From: Bacillota bacterium
Lineage (GTDB): Bacteria > Bacillota > Clostridia > Lachnospirales > Lachnospiraceae
DNA length: 64,000 bases
Assembly (NCBI GenBank): GCA_023457255.1
Contig: JAEWMB010000039.1
Span: 1 to 64,000 of the forward strand
Reading direction: 5' to 3'
Position numbers and translations under genes: made by a program. How positions within the stretch are numbered: position 1 is the first letter of the stretch; each line of letters starts with the position of its first letter. The notes under the pieces are model-generated. The model was not told the origin of the DNA. It did no database searches and saw only the letters and a list, made by a program, of their open reading frames with translations. Positions 43,145-51,980 of this stretch are shown one piece after another.

Positions 43145-43981
43145 CTATATGCTATCCTTACGGTATTCTATTTTTAGCTGCGTAATAAGCTCGTTCAAAC
43201 GTTCATAAAACTCAGTAATTTTTCCACTCTCTTTTAGCTCTGAAAGTCTTATTACCTCTGCATAAAGTCCCGTATATTCCGAAGCATCCGAGACATGATA
43301 AAGTTCCTCCTCCATCTGCTCAAGCAAGTCACGATTATCTACAAGCAATTTCAGTTCTCTTTCCAACAGATTCTCCTGCCTGCCGCATTTTAAGGCATAA
43401 AGATATTGCTTTAGTGACTGTTCTTTATGATTCCTGTCATATGCCTCACGAAACTTATCTGCAGCAAACGTAAATGCTCCCGTTCTTGCCTCTAAAACTC
43501 CCATATTATGAAGAATATCCCCATACTCTTCACTTGATAATTCCGTAAATTCTCTGCTATTAAGAATTGCCTGATATTCTTTCATCGCCTCTTTAAACTG
43601 CTGATGAGATAAACAATAATCTGCTTGTCTCTTTTTTCTTTGTATCGGCGTTAAACAAAATAATATATCAATTTCCACTAGCAATTGATTAATTTCTGCC
43701 TTATCATACAGGTCACAGCTGCAAAGAATACTGACTACCAAATCCTTGATACCGGCCTTCTTTTTCAGCAATTCCTCAAGGAAGTCTGCTCTCTCCTTAA
43801 GTCCCAGTTCTTCCCTAATAAATACGATTAATTCATGATTAAAAAGTTCCTCACTAACAGATTCCAAATGATGATAGACATAATAGCACAGTTCCTCTAT
43901 CGTATAGACCGGAGTTCCGGTTAGCTTAAAACAATATGGTTCTTTGGCCGTTTTTCCAGTGCAAAGAATTAATTTTCCCAT
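43145..43981 (-). CDS. TPR-like helical protein (third gene of the operon)
   Basis: 278 residues. First part (about 1-125) with MGKLILCTGKTAKEPYCFKL, then helical repeats: LSHQQFKEAMKEYQAILNS, YGDILHNMGVLEARTGAF and FAADKFREAYDRNHKEQSLKQYLYALK, typical of TPR. GGGGG lies before the ATG at 43981; the frame is open to 43993. It ends 14 bases before the next gene. Function unknown; TPRs suggest protein binding. Confidence 0.8.
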   Translation of the reverse strand: MGKLILCTGKTAKEPYCFKLTGTPVYTIEELCYYVYHHLESVSEELFNHELIVFIREELGLKERADFLEELLKKKAGIKDLVVSILCSCDLYDKAEINQLLVEIDILFCLTPIQRKKRQADYCLSHQQFKEAMKEYQAILNSREFTELSSEEYGDILHNMGVLEARTGAFTFAADKFREAYDRNHKEQSLKQYLYALKCGRQENLLERELKLLVDNRDLLEQMEEELYHVSDASEYTGLYAEVIRLSELKESGKITEFYERLNELITQLKIEYRKDSI

Positions 43982-44005
43982 CAAATCCCCCATTCTGCCA
44001 CACTG

Positions 44006-45268
44006 CTATAAGGTAAGCATTTGTTCCCAAATACGATAACTTGTCTCATAAAATACACCAAATCCAACATCCCGAACTGTTACAATCGGTGAATATCGGT
44101 CAAGAAAATGAATTGAGACCGAAAGCCGAATTGTCTTATTCTCTCTTTCCAATAGTCCATCCAGAGAGAGCACCTCATGAAGCGGTTCCCTATTTAAGAG
44201 ATTCGTTACTTTAAATGATAACTCCTTGGTCTGATCGAGTATTACTGTTACCGTATTATTTGCTTTCCACCAGGGAATCCCCGCCTTTACCAAACAAAAA
44301 TCTACTTCTTTCGCATTCTCATAGAGCCGCAGGGAAATGTTAGAGGTAATCATCTCATCGCTTAAGAACAAATAATTTTGAAATACATCCTCAAGAAAAC
44401 CTTTTGCAGCCAAACAAGCTCCTTTCGCATATAGGTTTTGCCCTAAAAAAACTCTCCTCGAACTGCTTAAACGAACTAACATATCTCGAACCAAATTTCC
44501 CTCAAATTTTTTTCCTGTTACAAACACAGCACTTGTTAAACGCTTATATAACACTTGATTCATTAGCTTTTCAAGCCGATACAACACCCGCTCTATTGGT
44601 TCCTGCTTCAAAACCTCCGGTGTCAGCTCATTGCTTAAATCCATACAATTTACAATCACAGCATATGGCTGCATCCTTCTATTCACTGTAAGATTATAAT
44701 GAAACAACCCTGTCTCATCATAAGTAAACAAAGAAACATCATGTGCCCAAATCTCCGGCTTTTGGCTAAGTACATAATACATATAGCTTTGCACCTGACT
44801 TATGATGTGAACTCTATCCCGAAAAAGCCCTAACTCTTCCAGACTAAGATAAATCATCTCTGTTATCTTAGGTGTAAGATTAGGTACTGTAATCACTAGT
44901 TTTTGTATACTACTATTAAGAAACTGCTGTCTAATCACCATAAATGCTTTTTTTAAAAACTTGGTTAATAACATGACCGGAGTAAAAGTTGCTCCATAGA
45001 CCGATATACTTTCCTGATTCTCTAATATCTTCCATATATGTTCCACTAAGAAAGCTCCGCCAAGAGAAGCTATGCGCATTGCATCTTCCCCAATCATCCA
45101 TTCCTTTGTTGATTCCTTTACCGCTAAGCAGGTAGGAAACAATGGATTTGATTGATTTTGAGTTAAGATAATTGGAACGGCATCACCAGTCTGCGCTTGA
45201 TAATAATAAATTTGTGACGTTTCATTTGTGATTTCAAAGCCGATTAATAATTGCTGATTCTCCCCCAC
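44006..45268 (-). CDS. Actin/Hsp70-like protein, DUF5716-type (second gene of the operon)
   Basis: 420 residues. The DnaK/actin-like layout can be traced: LIGFEITNETSQIYYY (8-23) at the place of the phosphate-1 loop, VITVPNLTPKITEMIYLSLEELGL (125-148) like VITVPAYF..., and VFVTGKKFEGNLVRDML (248-264) with GACLAAKG (283-290) at the place of the adenosine and end motifs. The glycine-rich nucleotide loops are degenerate (FTYDETGLFHYN where DLGGGTFDV would be). Not all of the fold can be verified without modelling. I associate this family with the DUF5716 entry from Lachnospiraceae. Confidence 0.8.
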   Translation of the reverse strand: MGENQQLLIGFEITNETSQIYYYQAQTGDAVPIILTQNQSNPLFPTCLAVKESTKEWMIGEDAMRIASLGGAFLVEHIWKILENQESISVYGATFTPVMLLTKFLKKAFMVIRQQFLNSSIQKLVITVPNLTPKITEMIYLSLEELGLFRDRVHIISQVQSYMYYVLSQKPEIWAHDVSLFTYDETGLFHYNLTVNRRMQPYAVIVNCMDLSNELTPEVLKQEPIERVLYRLEKLMNQVLYKRLTSAVFVTGKKFEGNLVRDMLVRLSSSRRVFLGQNLYAKGACLAAKGFLEDVFQNYLFLSDEMITSNISLRLYENAKEVDFCLVKAGIPWWKANNTVTVILDQTKELSFKVTNLLNREPLHEVLSLDGLLERENKTIRLSVSIHFLDRYSPIVTVRDVGFGVFYETSYRIWEQMLTL

Positions 45269-45283
45269 GGTTTCCTCCTTTCG

Positions 45284-48200
45284 CTAGTCAATTGCTTTAA
45301 ATAAAGTTTCAATTGTAAACCTTTGTTTTACATAATCGTCCAGTAAATGAAGTACCGTTACCTCATCCTTTAACTCTTTTGCTTCCATAATATGATTTAG
45401 CTGAGTATAGCAATTATCCAGGAAGCTCTCTTCCACCATTGAGCCAATCAAAGTTTTACTTTCCGTTATCTCTTCTCCTAGTTCCGTCATTTCCGTTATA
45501 TAATACTGAAGTTCTTCGTTGTAAAACAGAATGAACTCCTTAACAAAGATACCATAACACTGGTTTTGCATTTCTTCTGCAATGAATCCCTTCTCACCGG
45601 TTCCATTTCCATAAGAATAATGGATCATAACACGATGCTTGGGATTTGTACGGTATTCCACATAGCATTTATCGTACATATGCTGCGGGATTCTCATGTT
45701 TCTTGAAAATTCTTTAAAAAATGGCAATATTATACCCTTTTGAACCACTCTGCTCAACTGATAATCAATAAACTTTACTTCGTTATCTGTTAATTGCTCT
45801 TTTGCAGCGTAATGTTTTAACAAAGCATATAGCGCTATGTCATTCTCCTCATAATTTAATTCTTGACGTATGACCTCAAATAATTCTTGCTCTGTGACAC
45901 GTTCCCGTATCAGGTATCGATAGCTATAGAAAGATAGGAATGCACGGATTAGCTTCCGGTTACATCCTTTTTGGTAATAAGATAAAAATACCCCTATTGC
46001 ATTCCCAACATAACTCTGGGCAAACAGCATTTGTCCAAGAAGGCGCTCCTCTAAATCAAAGGTATCGATGTTATACTCCTTCGCTGTTTTCCATAAATCA
46101 TACATCTGAGCAGTTGTACCATAAAAATATTTCACCAAATAAGAAAGAGCAGCTTCCTCATGCTTTCCCTTTAAAAATAAATAAAAAGTAATCTGTAATA
46201 AAATCTCTTGATTCTTCGGTACTCCATCTGCATTCGTAAGCAAACGGCAGCAGAGCTTTTGAAGCCGTTTTATCTCCACTCCCTCATACCCGAATTTCTC
46301 CATAGCCGCAAGTGCAAGCGGATAAATTTCACGAAGTATCATAAATTCAATCATCTTATATCGACTTTGTTGTTCGAATACCAGTAAATCAATATTCTTT
46401 AAATAACTCTCTAAAATCTCACCTTCAAAGTTATCATAATAATAATGAATTAAGGTTTGAACAAAGTCCCTTCGATATTCCTTGGTTAAGGTTGATAGCT
46501 GTACTACTCTCTTTCTTAGCTCAACGGTATACTCATCAAACCTTTGATAAAATTGAACTTTTTCCGACAAATATAAAATCAGCTCTGCCTGATTCGGGTT
46601 TATCTCATAACAAGTTTCTAGCAGCGAAGTTAAATGTGTCAACTTTTTTAAAGTATAGGAGGCTCTGGTATAATACCGCTGCTCTTTCCGGTCAATAAAG
46701 AAAATCTGTGCCTGATCTGTATACAGATTAACAAATGCATGACCTTCTGTTAAGGGAACAATACATTCCTCCTGTAATTCCTTGTGCACGATGGCAACAC
46801 TTTTTATATTTGGACTTTCACATTCCACCTCATGAACGAACGATACTTTGGGTATCATTTCTGCAAACTCTGCGTCCACCGGCGTATTAGGAAGTAATTC
46901 ATCCGCTAAAACCGCCAGATGACGATTCAATACACCAGCAAGTAACTGACGCTTTAAAAACTGCAATATTTCCACGCGGTGGTGTTCTATGACAGCCACA
47001 TTTTCCCTATGCTTTGTTAGTAAACAAGCATAGTAAAATGCTCTTCTTCTATCCGGAAGCTTATTTTCATAAGTAAAATAGGAAACAACCGCAGGATGTA
47101 TTACCTGATATTCCTCTCCCATGCTATAGATATAGTATTCCGGAAGTTCGGTAATTCTTAACTGCTGTTCCATCCCAAGTTTATAGTATCGATGATATCG
47201 AGGTTCTCTTTTATGCCCTCGAATCAATATACTAATCATCGCATAGAGTGCATCTTTTAATTCAAATTGTGTATAAATCTGATCCAATATACAAAGAAGA
47301 TGCTTATGAGGAACTTTGCACTTACTCCCCAAATAAGCCACCGCAGCCGCAGTTTCCCTCTTTAAAAAACTATTTTTCAGTGCAAATGAAATCACCTGTA
47401 ATTCAAACGAATGAAGTTCACGTAACAAAAGGCTATCTTCACGAAGTAAGAGTGCCGCTTCAAAATATAAGATCGGACTATGGATTCCTTGTTCAAATCG
47501 TTCCTTTAAATCGTTAAATTTCTGTCCGGAGTTTGTTGTATACAATTTGTTTAAGTATAACTGACACCAGAATAAGAACAGCTCTTTTGGATATTGTTCC
47601 GATAAATCTTTTACCTCTTGAAACACGGTAAGCGGGTCCTGATTGGATTTTTTACTTAATGTTTTCAAATATAACAAAATTCCATATGCAGCCGGTTCGG
47701 TCCTTTTTAGCTCTTCTTTCTTCTGCTCCAATGCCTCAAAGGTTGCTGTTATCATACCTTCCTTGCCAGAAATTAATTTTAGGTGAAGATGGTATAACTC
47801 AAAAAGAATATTTTCCTTTTCCCCGGATAGTAAGGTAAGCAGCATACTCTCTGCTTCGCTCACATATTTGGATGACGATATTCTATCCAACCGGAAATTC
47901 AAATAGTTTTTTGTTAATCTTACATAACAGGATTTCTCCTTTTGTAAAGCCAGGCGTCTGCCTACATTTTGCCTGCTGCAGCGTACGGATACTTGTATTA
48001 CAAATCTCTGTAAAGCAACCTCAATATAAATACTGCCACAATGCAATCCTTCCCTCATTCCCTCTGTTTGTACAATAAAATTAAGTTCCGCTTCACCAGC
48101 CGCAAAACACTCCATAGACAATGTATTGTTTTGAAGCTGAAGGAATTTTGCATCTGTTGTTACAACTGCTTCTGAATGTCCCCAACCCTCTTTTTTAATA

Positions 48201-48841
48201 AGTATTCTATCCATAAAGTTATAGGGCCCTGCATCATAGCTCAGTTCCGTTTTGTCTATTTGGTAGGTAACCGGCACTTTTTTGTGGGCGGCAAGTAAGA
48301 ATTCTTCGAGTGCCTGACCGGCAGAACTACTTTTTTTGAGTGCTTGATAAAGGGATAGGTATTGTTTATCATAATAGGCTAACACCTGTCCAAATTTCTC
48401 CGATAAAAAAACATCTTTTGCTTCTTCCCAATTAATCTGAGCCAGACCAGCAAACTCAAATAAATTTTTTATCTTACCTATGGAAGTTTCACAGCTTGGT
48501 GATATAATATGTATCGTAACAGGAAGAGCAAACTCCCCGCAATCCGAAATAATCTGAATTTCCTCCTGATAAATTGCCGGCGTCTCTAAGTATTTCGCAT
48601 TATAAAAATACTGTATCGTCGTAACTTCTCCAATAAACCGATCATTTTCGATATGTAAGTTCTGATTGGAAGAATATAAGACTCCTTTTATCCTAGTATT
48701 TTGACTATTCTGAATAGTAAAATTCCCATGATAAATGCTCCCGCACTCAACATAAAGTTCCATCGATTCTTCTGAGAGGATAATCTCAGGTAAGTTATAG
48801 ATAAATACACCCTTTGCTAATTGCTCAATCTTCTCTTTCAT
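45284..48841 (-). CDS. Large DUF5717-type protein (first gene of the operon)
   Basis: 1185 residues and no signal peptide. N-terminal beta-rich part (about 20-115; KGVFIYNLPEIILSEESMELYVECGS) then a second beta-sandwich-like segment (about 195-295; FVIQVSVRCSRQN). Residues about 310-650 are an alpha-helical repeat region, an intervening beta segment lies at about 655-740 (VIHPAVV... QAQIFFIDRKEQRYYTRAS), another helical-repeat region at about 740-1050, and a beta C terminus with PKHRVMIHYSYGNG. I associate this layout with the DUF5717 entry. Its stop is 15 bases from the next start, so the four genes are one operon. Confidence 0.85.
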   Translation of the reverse strand: MKEKIEQLAKGVFIYNLPEIILSEESMELYVECGSIYHGNFTIQNSQNTRIKGVLYSSNQNLHIENDRFIGEVTTIQYFYNAKYLETPAIYQEEIQIISDCGEFALPVTIHIISPSCETSIGKIKNLFEFAGLAQINWEEAKDVFLSEKFGQVLAYYDKQYLSLYQALKKSSSAGQALEEFLLAAHKKVPVTYQIDKTELSYDAGPYNFMDRILIKKEGWGHSEAVVTTDAKFLQLQNNTLSMECFAAGEAELNFIVQTEGMREGLHCGSIYIEVALQRFVIQVSVRCSRQNVGRRLALQKEKSCYVRLTKNYLNFRLDRISSSKYVSEAESMLLTLLSGEKENILFELYHLHLKLISGKEGMITATFEALEQKKEELKRTEPAAYGILLYLKTLSKKSNQDPLTVFQEVKDLSEQYPKELFLFWCQLYLNKLYTTNSGQKFNDLKERFEQGIHSPILYFEAALLLREDSLLLRELHSFELQVISFALKNSFLKRETAAAVAYLGSKCKVPHKHLLCILDQIYTQFELKDALYAMISILIRGHKREPRYHRYYKLGMEQQLRITELPEYYIYSMGEEYQVIHPAVVSYFTYENKLPDRRRAFYYACLLTKHRENVAVIEHHRVEILQFLKRQLLAGVLNRHLAVLADELLPNTPVDAEFAEMIPKVSFVHEVECESPNIKSVAIVHKELQEECIVPLTEGHAFVNLYTDQAQIFFIDRKEQRYYTRASYTLKKLTHLTSLLETCYEINPNQAELILYLSEKVQFYQRFDEYTVELRKRVVQLSTLTKEYRRDFVQTLIHYYYDNFEGEILESYLKNIDLLVFEQQSRYKMIEFMILREIYPLALAAMEKFGYEGVEIKRLQKLCCRLLTNADGVPKNQEILLQITFYLFLKGKHEEAALSYLVKYFYGTTAQMYDLWKTAKEYNIDTFDLEERLLGQMLFAQSYVGNAIGVFLSYYQKGCNRKLIRAFLSFYSYRYLIRERVTEQELFEVIRQELNYEENDIALYALLKHYAAKEQLTDNEVKFIDYQLSRVVQKGIILPFFKEFSRNMRIPQHMYDKCYVEYRTNPKHRVMIHYSYGNGTGEKGFIAEEMQNQCYGIFVKEFILFYNEELQYYITEMTELGEEITESKTLIGSMVEESFLDNCYTQLNHIMEAKELKDEVTVLHLLDDYVKQRFTIETLFKAID

Positions 48842-48943
48842 CGTTTCACCCCATGCTTATTTACCCTATCATTATTCCAATAATTATAACATTTTGTGAC
48901 AGGCTTTTCAACAAGCATCAATTTTACAAACCAACATAGAAGA

Positions 48944-48988
48944 AAGAAAGCGGGAATAGATCAGATAAAAATTCATGATCTATTCCCG
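48944..48988 (-). terminator. Terminator of the lipoprotein gene at 49.0 kb
   Basis: CGGGAATAGATCA and TGATCTATTCCCG (13 bp); CTTTCTTTCTTC follows on the minus strand. Confidence 0.75.
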
Positions 48989-48998
48989 TTCTAAAATT

Positions 48999-49802
48999 TT
49001 AATTTATTTTTATAAAATCTGAATTCTCTTCCTCGAAACGATAAATGTTGTCTCCTGAAACCGACACATAATACATCCCTACCAATTGATTTTCTGCACG
49101 CCCTTCAAATACATTAAAGCAATAACATTCTTCACCGGCAACCACGGTAGTCCAGGAATCTGCAACCACATTATAATGAGAAAGATTATTTACCAAGCCT
49201 AGTTTCTCCTTTTTCATCTTCTTTAGAAGTTCCAGGGCTTCTGTTTCTGTTATCATATCCTCGTTTTGATCTACGATTTCCACATTATCTAATGGGAATT
49301 TTACAAAAGCAGTTACATTTCCGTCGATATCATAAGTATAAAGAGCGCCGTTCTTTTTATTCACAATAATCGCCGGCTCTAAAGTGCCGCCAGAATCAGA
49401 AATGACATAAACATAGTAAGTTTCACCATCAATATTTAGATGATCATCCGACAAACCTGCACTATAATTCTTCGTATCGAGTTTTGATAAAACAAGTTTC
49501 TGCGCTTCTTCCTCAGAAAGGTCACCAATCGGAATAGTAGTCGGCGTTGGGGTAACCGTTACCTCTGGTGTCGGAGATAATGTGATTCCAGGTGCCGGAG
49601 TCATCACTACCGGTGTTGGCAGGGGGGTAGCCGTTAAATTATTATTTGCTTCCGGTGTGATAAGTGTATCATCTATTGAGGTCTGTTTATCCGCTTTATT
49701 GCTGCACCCCGCAATGGTAAATACCACTGCGAACATAAAAAACACCGTGATGCACTTTAACTTGCGATTCCATAGGAATAATTTCTCTCTTTCTTTCTTC
49801 AT
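48999..49802 (-). CDS. Lipoprotein with Pro/Thr linker
   Basis: 267 residues. Signal with lipobox FTIAGC, a mature linker rich in Pro and Thr (about 55-95; TPAPGITLSPTPEVTVTPTP), and a C-terminal alpha/beta portion with PepSY-like elements (NIDGETYYVYVISDSGGTLEPAIIVNKKNGALYTYDIDG). Predicted to be anchored to the outer membrane face of the cell membrane. Ligand unknown. Confidence 0.8.
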   Translation of the reverse strand: MKKEREKLFLWNRKLKCITVFFMFAVVFTIAGCSNKADKQTSIDDTLITPEANNNLTATPLPTPVVMTPAPGITLSPTPEVTVTPTPTTIPIGDLSEEEAQKLVLSKLDTKNYSAGLSDDHLNIDGETYYVYVISDSGGTLEPAIIVNKKNGALYTYDIDGNVTAFVKFPLDNVEIVDQNEDMITETEALELLKKMKKEKLGLVNNLSHYNVVADSWTTVVAGEECYCFNVFEGRAENQLVGMYYVSVSGDNIYRFEEENSDFIKIN

Positions 49803-50100
49803 ATTGAAACCTCCATTTATTCATACATAACTAACTGTCATTGGACTAAGACTTTCTACCTATAGTATAACACCTATTTTTGAACTATCCATTAAGTTTG
49901 TATTGATGTTTTGTTAAATCTGCCGTTGTTTTCGCTATTTTCACATTAAATCGGTAAAAGCCTGCTTTCACTGCTATGTACGTGTATTTTATCATGATAT
50001 CCATAAAAAAGCAATCTTGCTATGGATTTGTCCACAGGATGTGAAAAAGCATTACTAGGAAAGAACAAAGCTGCTAGCATTCAAAAGCTTTCTTGATAAA
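49803..50100. other. Gap without a supported gene
   Basis: AT-rich region upstream of the lipoprotein gene; a modest ATCCATA/TATGGAT hairpin lies near 50001-50030. No coding frame that I can support. Confidence 0.5.
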
Positions 50101-50163
50101 TAAAAACTGCCCTAACCGATTGATATCTAATATGCTTAGATTGCAATCGGTTAAGACAGTTGA
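50101..50163 (-). terminator. Terminator of the DGGSG protein gene
   Basis: AACTG/CAGTT outer and AACCGATTG/CAATCGGTT inner arms; TTTTTATTTATC follows on minus. Confidence 0.75.
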
Positions 50164-50182
50164 AGTATTATTTCCTTCCTGT

Positions 50183-51091
50183 TTATTCACTATAGAAATC
50201 AATTAAGATACGCCCGGAGCCGCCGTCAATTCTTATTTTATTGCTAACTTCGTTATTCCGATCTTTATAATCATCTGCTCTCGTTCCATCAATCCATATT
50301 CCGCCGGAACCGCCATCCGTATCTATATTATAATCCTCATGCTTTCCCTCTATCTCAAAAGAAATTCTACCGCTTCCACCATCAAGGGCAGTCTTTCCAA
50401 GTAACTGACCGGAATAGGAGACAGAGCCGGAACCACCGTCAAACTCCACATCACTAAATATTGCATTTTCAATTTTTACATCACCGGAGCCACAATTCAT
50501 CTTTCCTTTTTCAAATTTCACATACTCTAGCCTGCTTAAACCAGATCCTAAACTAACATTAGCTTTCTTAGCATACAGATTCCGCCCGGTAAAACTTCCG
50601 GAACCACCATCAATTATCAAATTGTCAGCAGTTAAATCTTCCACCTCCATAACGGCAGAGCCACTGTCAAGTTCCACTCTTCCAGCAGTAAAATCACGCG
50701 GAATTGTCACAAGGATTTCCATGTCACGGTTCCACTCCCCTGTCCAGCCGAATATCCAGGTAATATAAAATCTATCCTTATCTTCAATTACCAGCGTACC
50801 ATCAGAGGTAACCTTTACCTCTAGCGTTTCCGGGACATTTTTTACTTCTACAATGACCTTCTCGGTATCACCGCTTACTATGGTAAGCTTCTTATCATCA
50901 TTAGAAATATTCAGATTTCTTACATTATCAAAATCCTTTGTAAAACTAACATAGGTCTTATTATCTCCATATACACTGAATCCGGAACCTACGCCGGATA
51001 CTACCGCAACTATGCCGGATAAGATACCCACCATAAGAAAGGCCGCAAACCCCATAGCAAAATACTTAATCACTCTTTGTAAAGGACTCAT
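50183..51091 (-). CDS. DGGSG-repeat beta-structured membrane protein (DUF4097-like)
   Basis: 302 residues. One N-terminal transmembrane helix (FAMGFAAFLMVGILSGIVAVV). The extracellular part has DGGSG five times (IIDGGSGSFTG, FDGGSGSVSYSG, ALDGGSGRISFEI, DTDGGSGGIWIDG, RIDGGSGRILIDF), plus related LGSGLS and CGSGDV, at intervals of about 20-25. That fits a right-handed beta-helix or DUF4097-type putative adhesin. Start at ATG 51091 overlaps the LiaF-like gene stop by four bases (ATGA), with GGAGGTG upstream. The two genes are translationally coupled. Confidence 0.85.
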   Translation of the reverse strand: MSPLQRVIKYFAMGFAAFLMVGILSGIVAVVSGVGSGFSVYGDNKTYVSFTKDFDNVRNLNISNDDKKLTIVSGDTEKVIVEVKNVPETLEVKVTSDGTLVIEDKDRFYITWIFGWTGEWNRDMEILVTIPRDFTAGRVELDSGSAVMEVEDLTADNLIIDGGSGSFTGRNLYAKKANVSLGSGLSRLEYVKFEKGKMNCGSGDVKIENAIFSDVEFDGGSGSVSYSGQLLGKTALDGGSGRISFEIEGKHEDYNIDTDGGSGGIWIDGTRADDYKDRNNEVSNKIRIDGGSGRILIDFYSE

Positions 51092-51756
51092 CGGATATCT
51101 ACACCTCCAAACATACAAATCGCATTAATATAGATTATAGGAACTTCCCCGGGCACTCGTCTGTGGTGATTACTCACTCCGCCAAAGAAGGAGCTGGAGG
51201 ATACCTTAATACGAACATTCTCTGGTACGAAGATATCAATTCCGCCAAAAATTGAGGTTGCATCAATACAAACATTTTCCTTAATAATTGCATTTCTTAA
51301 ATCAAGTCTGACACCCCCGAAGATAGAATTTAACTCAGCTCCCTGAAACGGCTGATTCGGAAACTGTACAGTATTACCGCTAAAGGTTGCGGCATAGCTG
51401 CATTCCTTTGGTATTGGTATCTCCACCTTGCTGCTTCCGTTAAATGCAGTACGAACCAAGATATTAAGACCAATAATAATTAAAACAACAGGAACTATAA
51501 GCTTTCGTACCGTATCTGCCATGAAAATCCCTTGACTGTTTAATAAAAGCATAATACCGACTACCAGACCAATAAGAGAAAATCCTCCAAATCCGCTGTT
51601 TATAATTGAAATACCGCAAGGAACTATTAAAAATAAGGTCCACCATCCTGGGAAAAATAACGATACATCCCACCAATGAAATACATTACCTGCGATTATA
51701 ACACCAAGAGCCATCCAAAATACGCCCCATAATACATTCGATATCCGATGCCGCAT
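51088..51756 (-). CDS. LiaF-like membrane protein
   Basis: 222 residues. Four helices within about residues 1-105 (VLWGVFWMALGVIIAGNVF, WWTLFLIVPCGISII, LIGLVVGIMLLLNSQ, LIVPVVLIIIGLNILVR), then a C-terminal beta-repeat (SIFGGVRLDL, SIFGGIDIFV, SFFGGVSN, CMFGGVDIR). This is the LiaI-LiaF-type arrangement, associated in Bacillus with envelope-stress regulation through LiaRS. No liaRS-like two-component system is adjacent. Function therefore not settled. Confidence 0.85.
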   Translation of the reverse strand: MRHRISNVLWGVFWMALGVIIAGNVFHWWDVSLFFPGWWTLFLIVPCGISIINSGFGGFSLIGLVVGIMLLLNSQGIFMADTVRKLIVPVVLIIIGLNILVRTAFNGSSKVEIPIPKECSYAATFSGNTVQFPNQPFQGAELNSIFGGVRLDLRNAIIKENVCIDATSIFGGIDIFVPENVRIKVSSSSFFGGVSNHHRRVPGEVPIIYINAICMFGGVDIR

Positions 51757-51892
51757 AACATACCTCCTCCATATTTTATTTCAGGCGATTATTTTATAAT
51801 ATCAATTTTCTCCTGACACGAACTATTTTCTTATGTAATCATATTATTACAGCACCCCTTTTCTTGCAAGTTAGAATTCTATTAGAATCATT

Positions 51893-51966
51893 AAAAAGCG
51901 AGAACACTCTTGATTTCACAGGAAGCTTGATTTGCTTCCGACTTGAATTGCCAAGAGGGTTCTCGC
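51893..51966 (-). terminator. Terminator after the 53-kb lipoprotein
   Basis: GCGAGAAC and GTTCTCGC arms plus an inner CTCTTG/CAAGAG pair, and GGAAGC/GCTTCC in the loop; TTTTTAATG follows on minus. Confidence 0.75.
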
Positions 51967-51980
51967 CGATTACATGAGTT

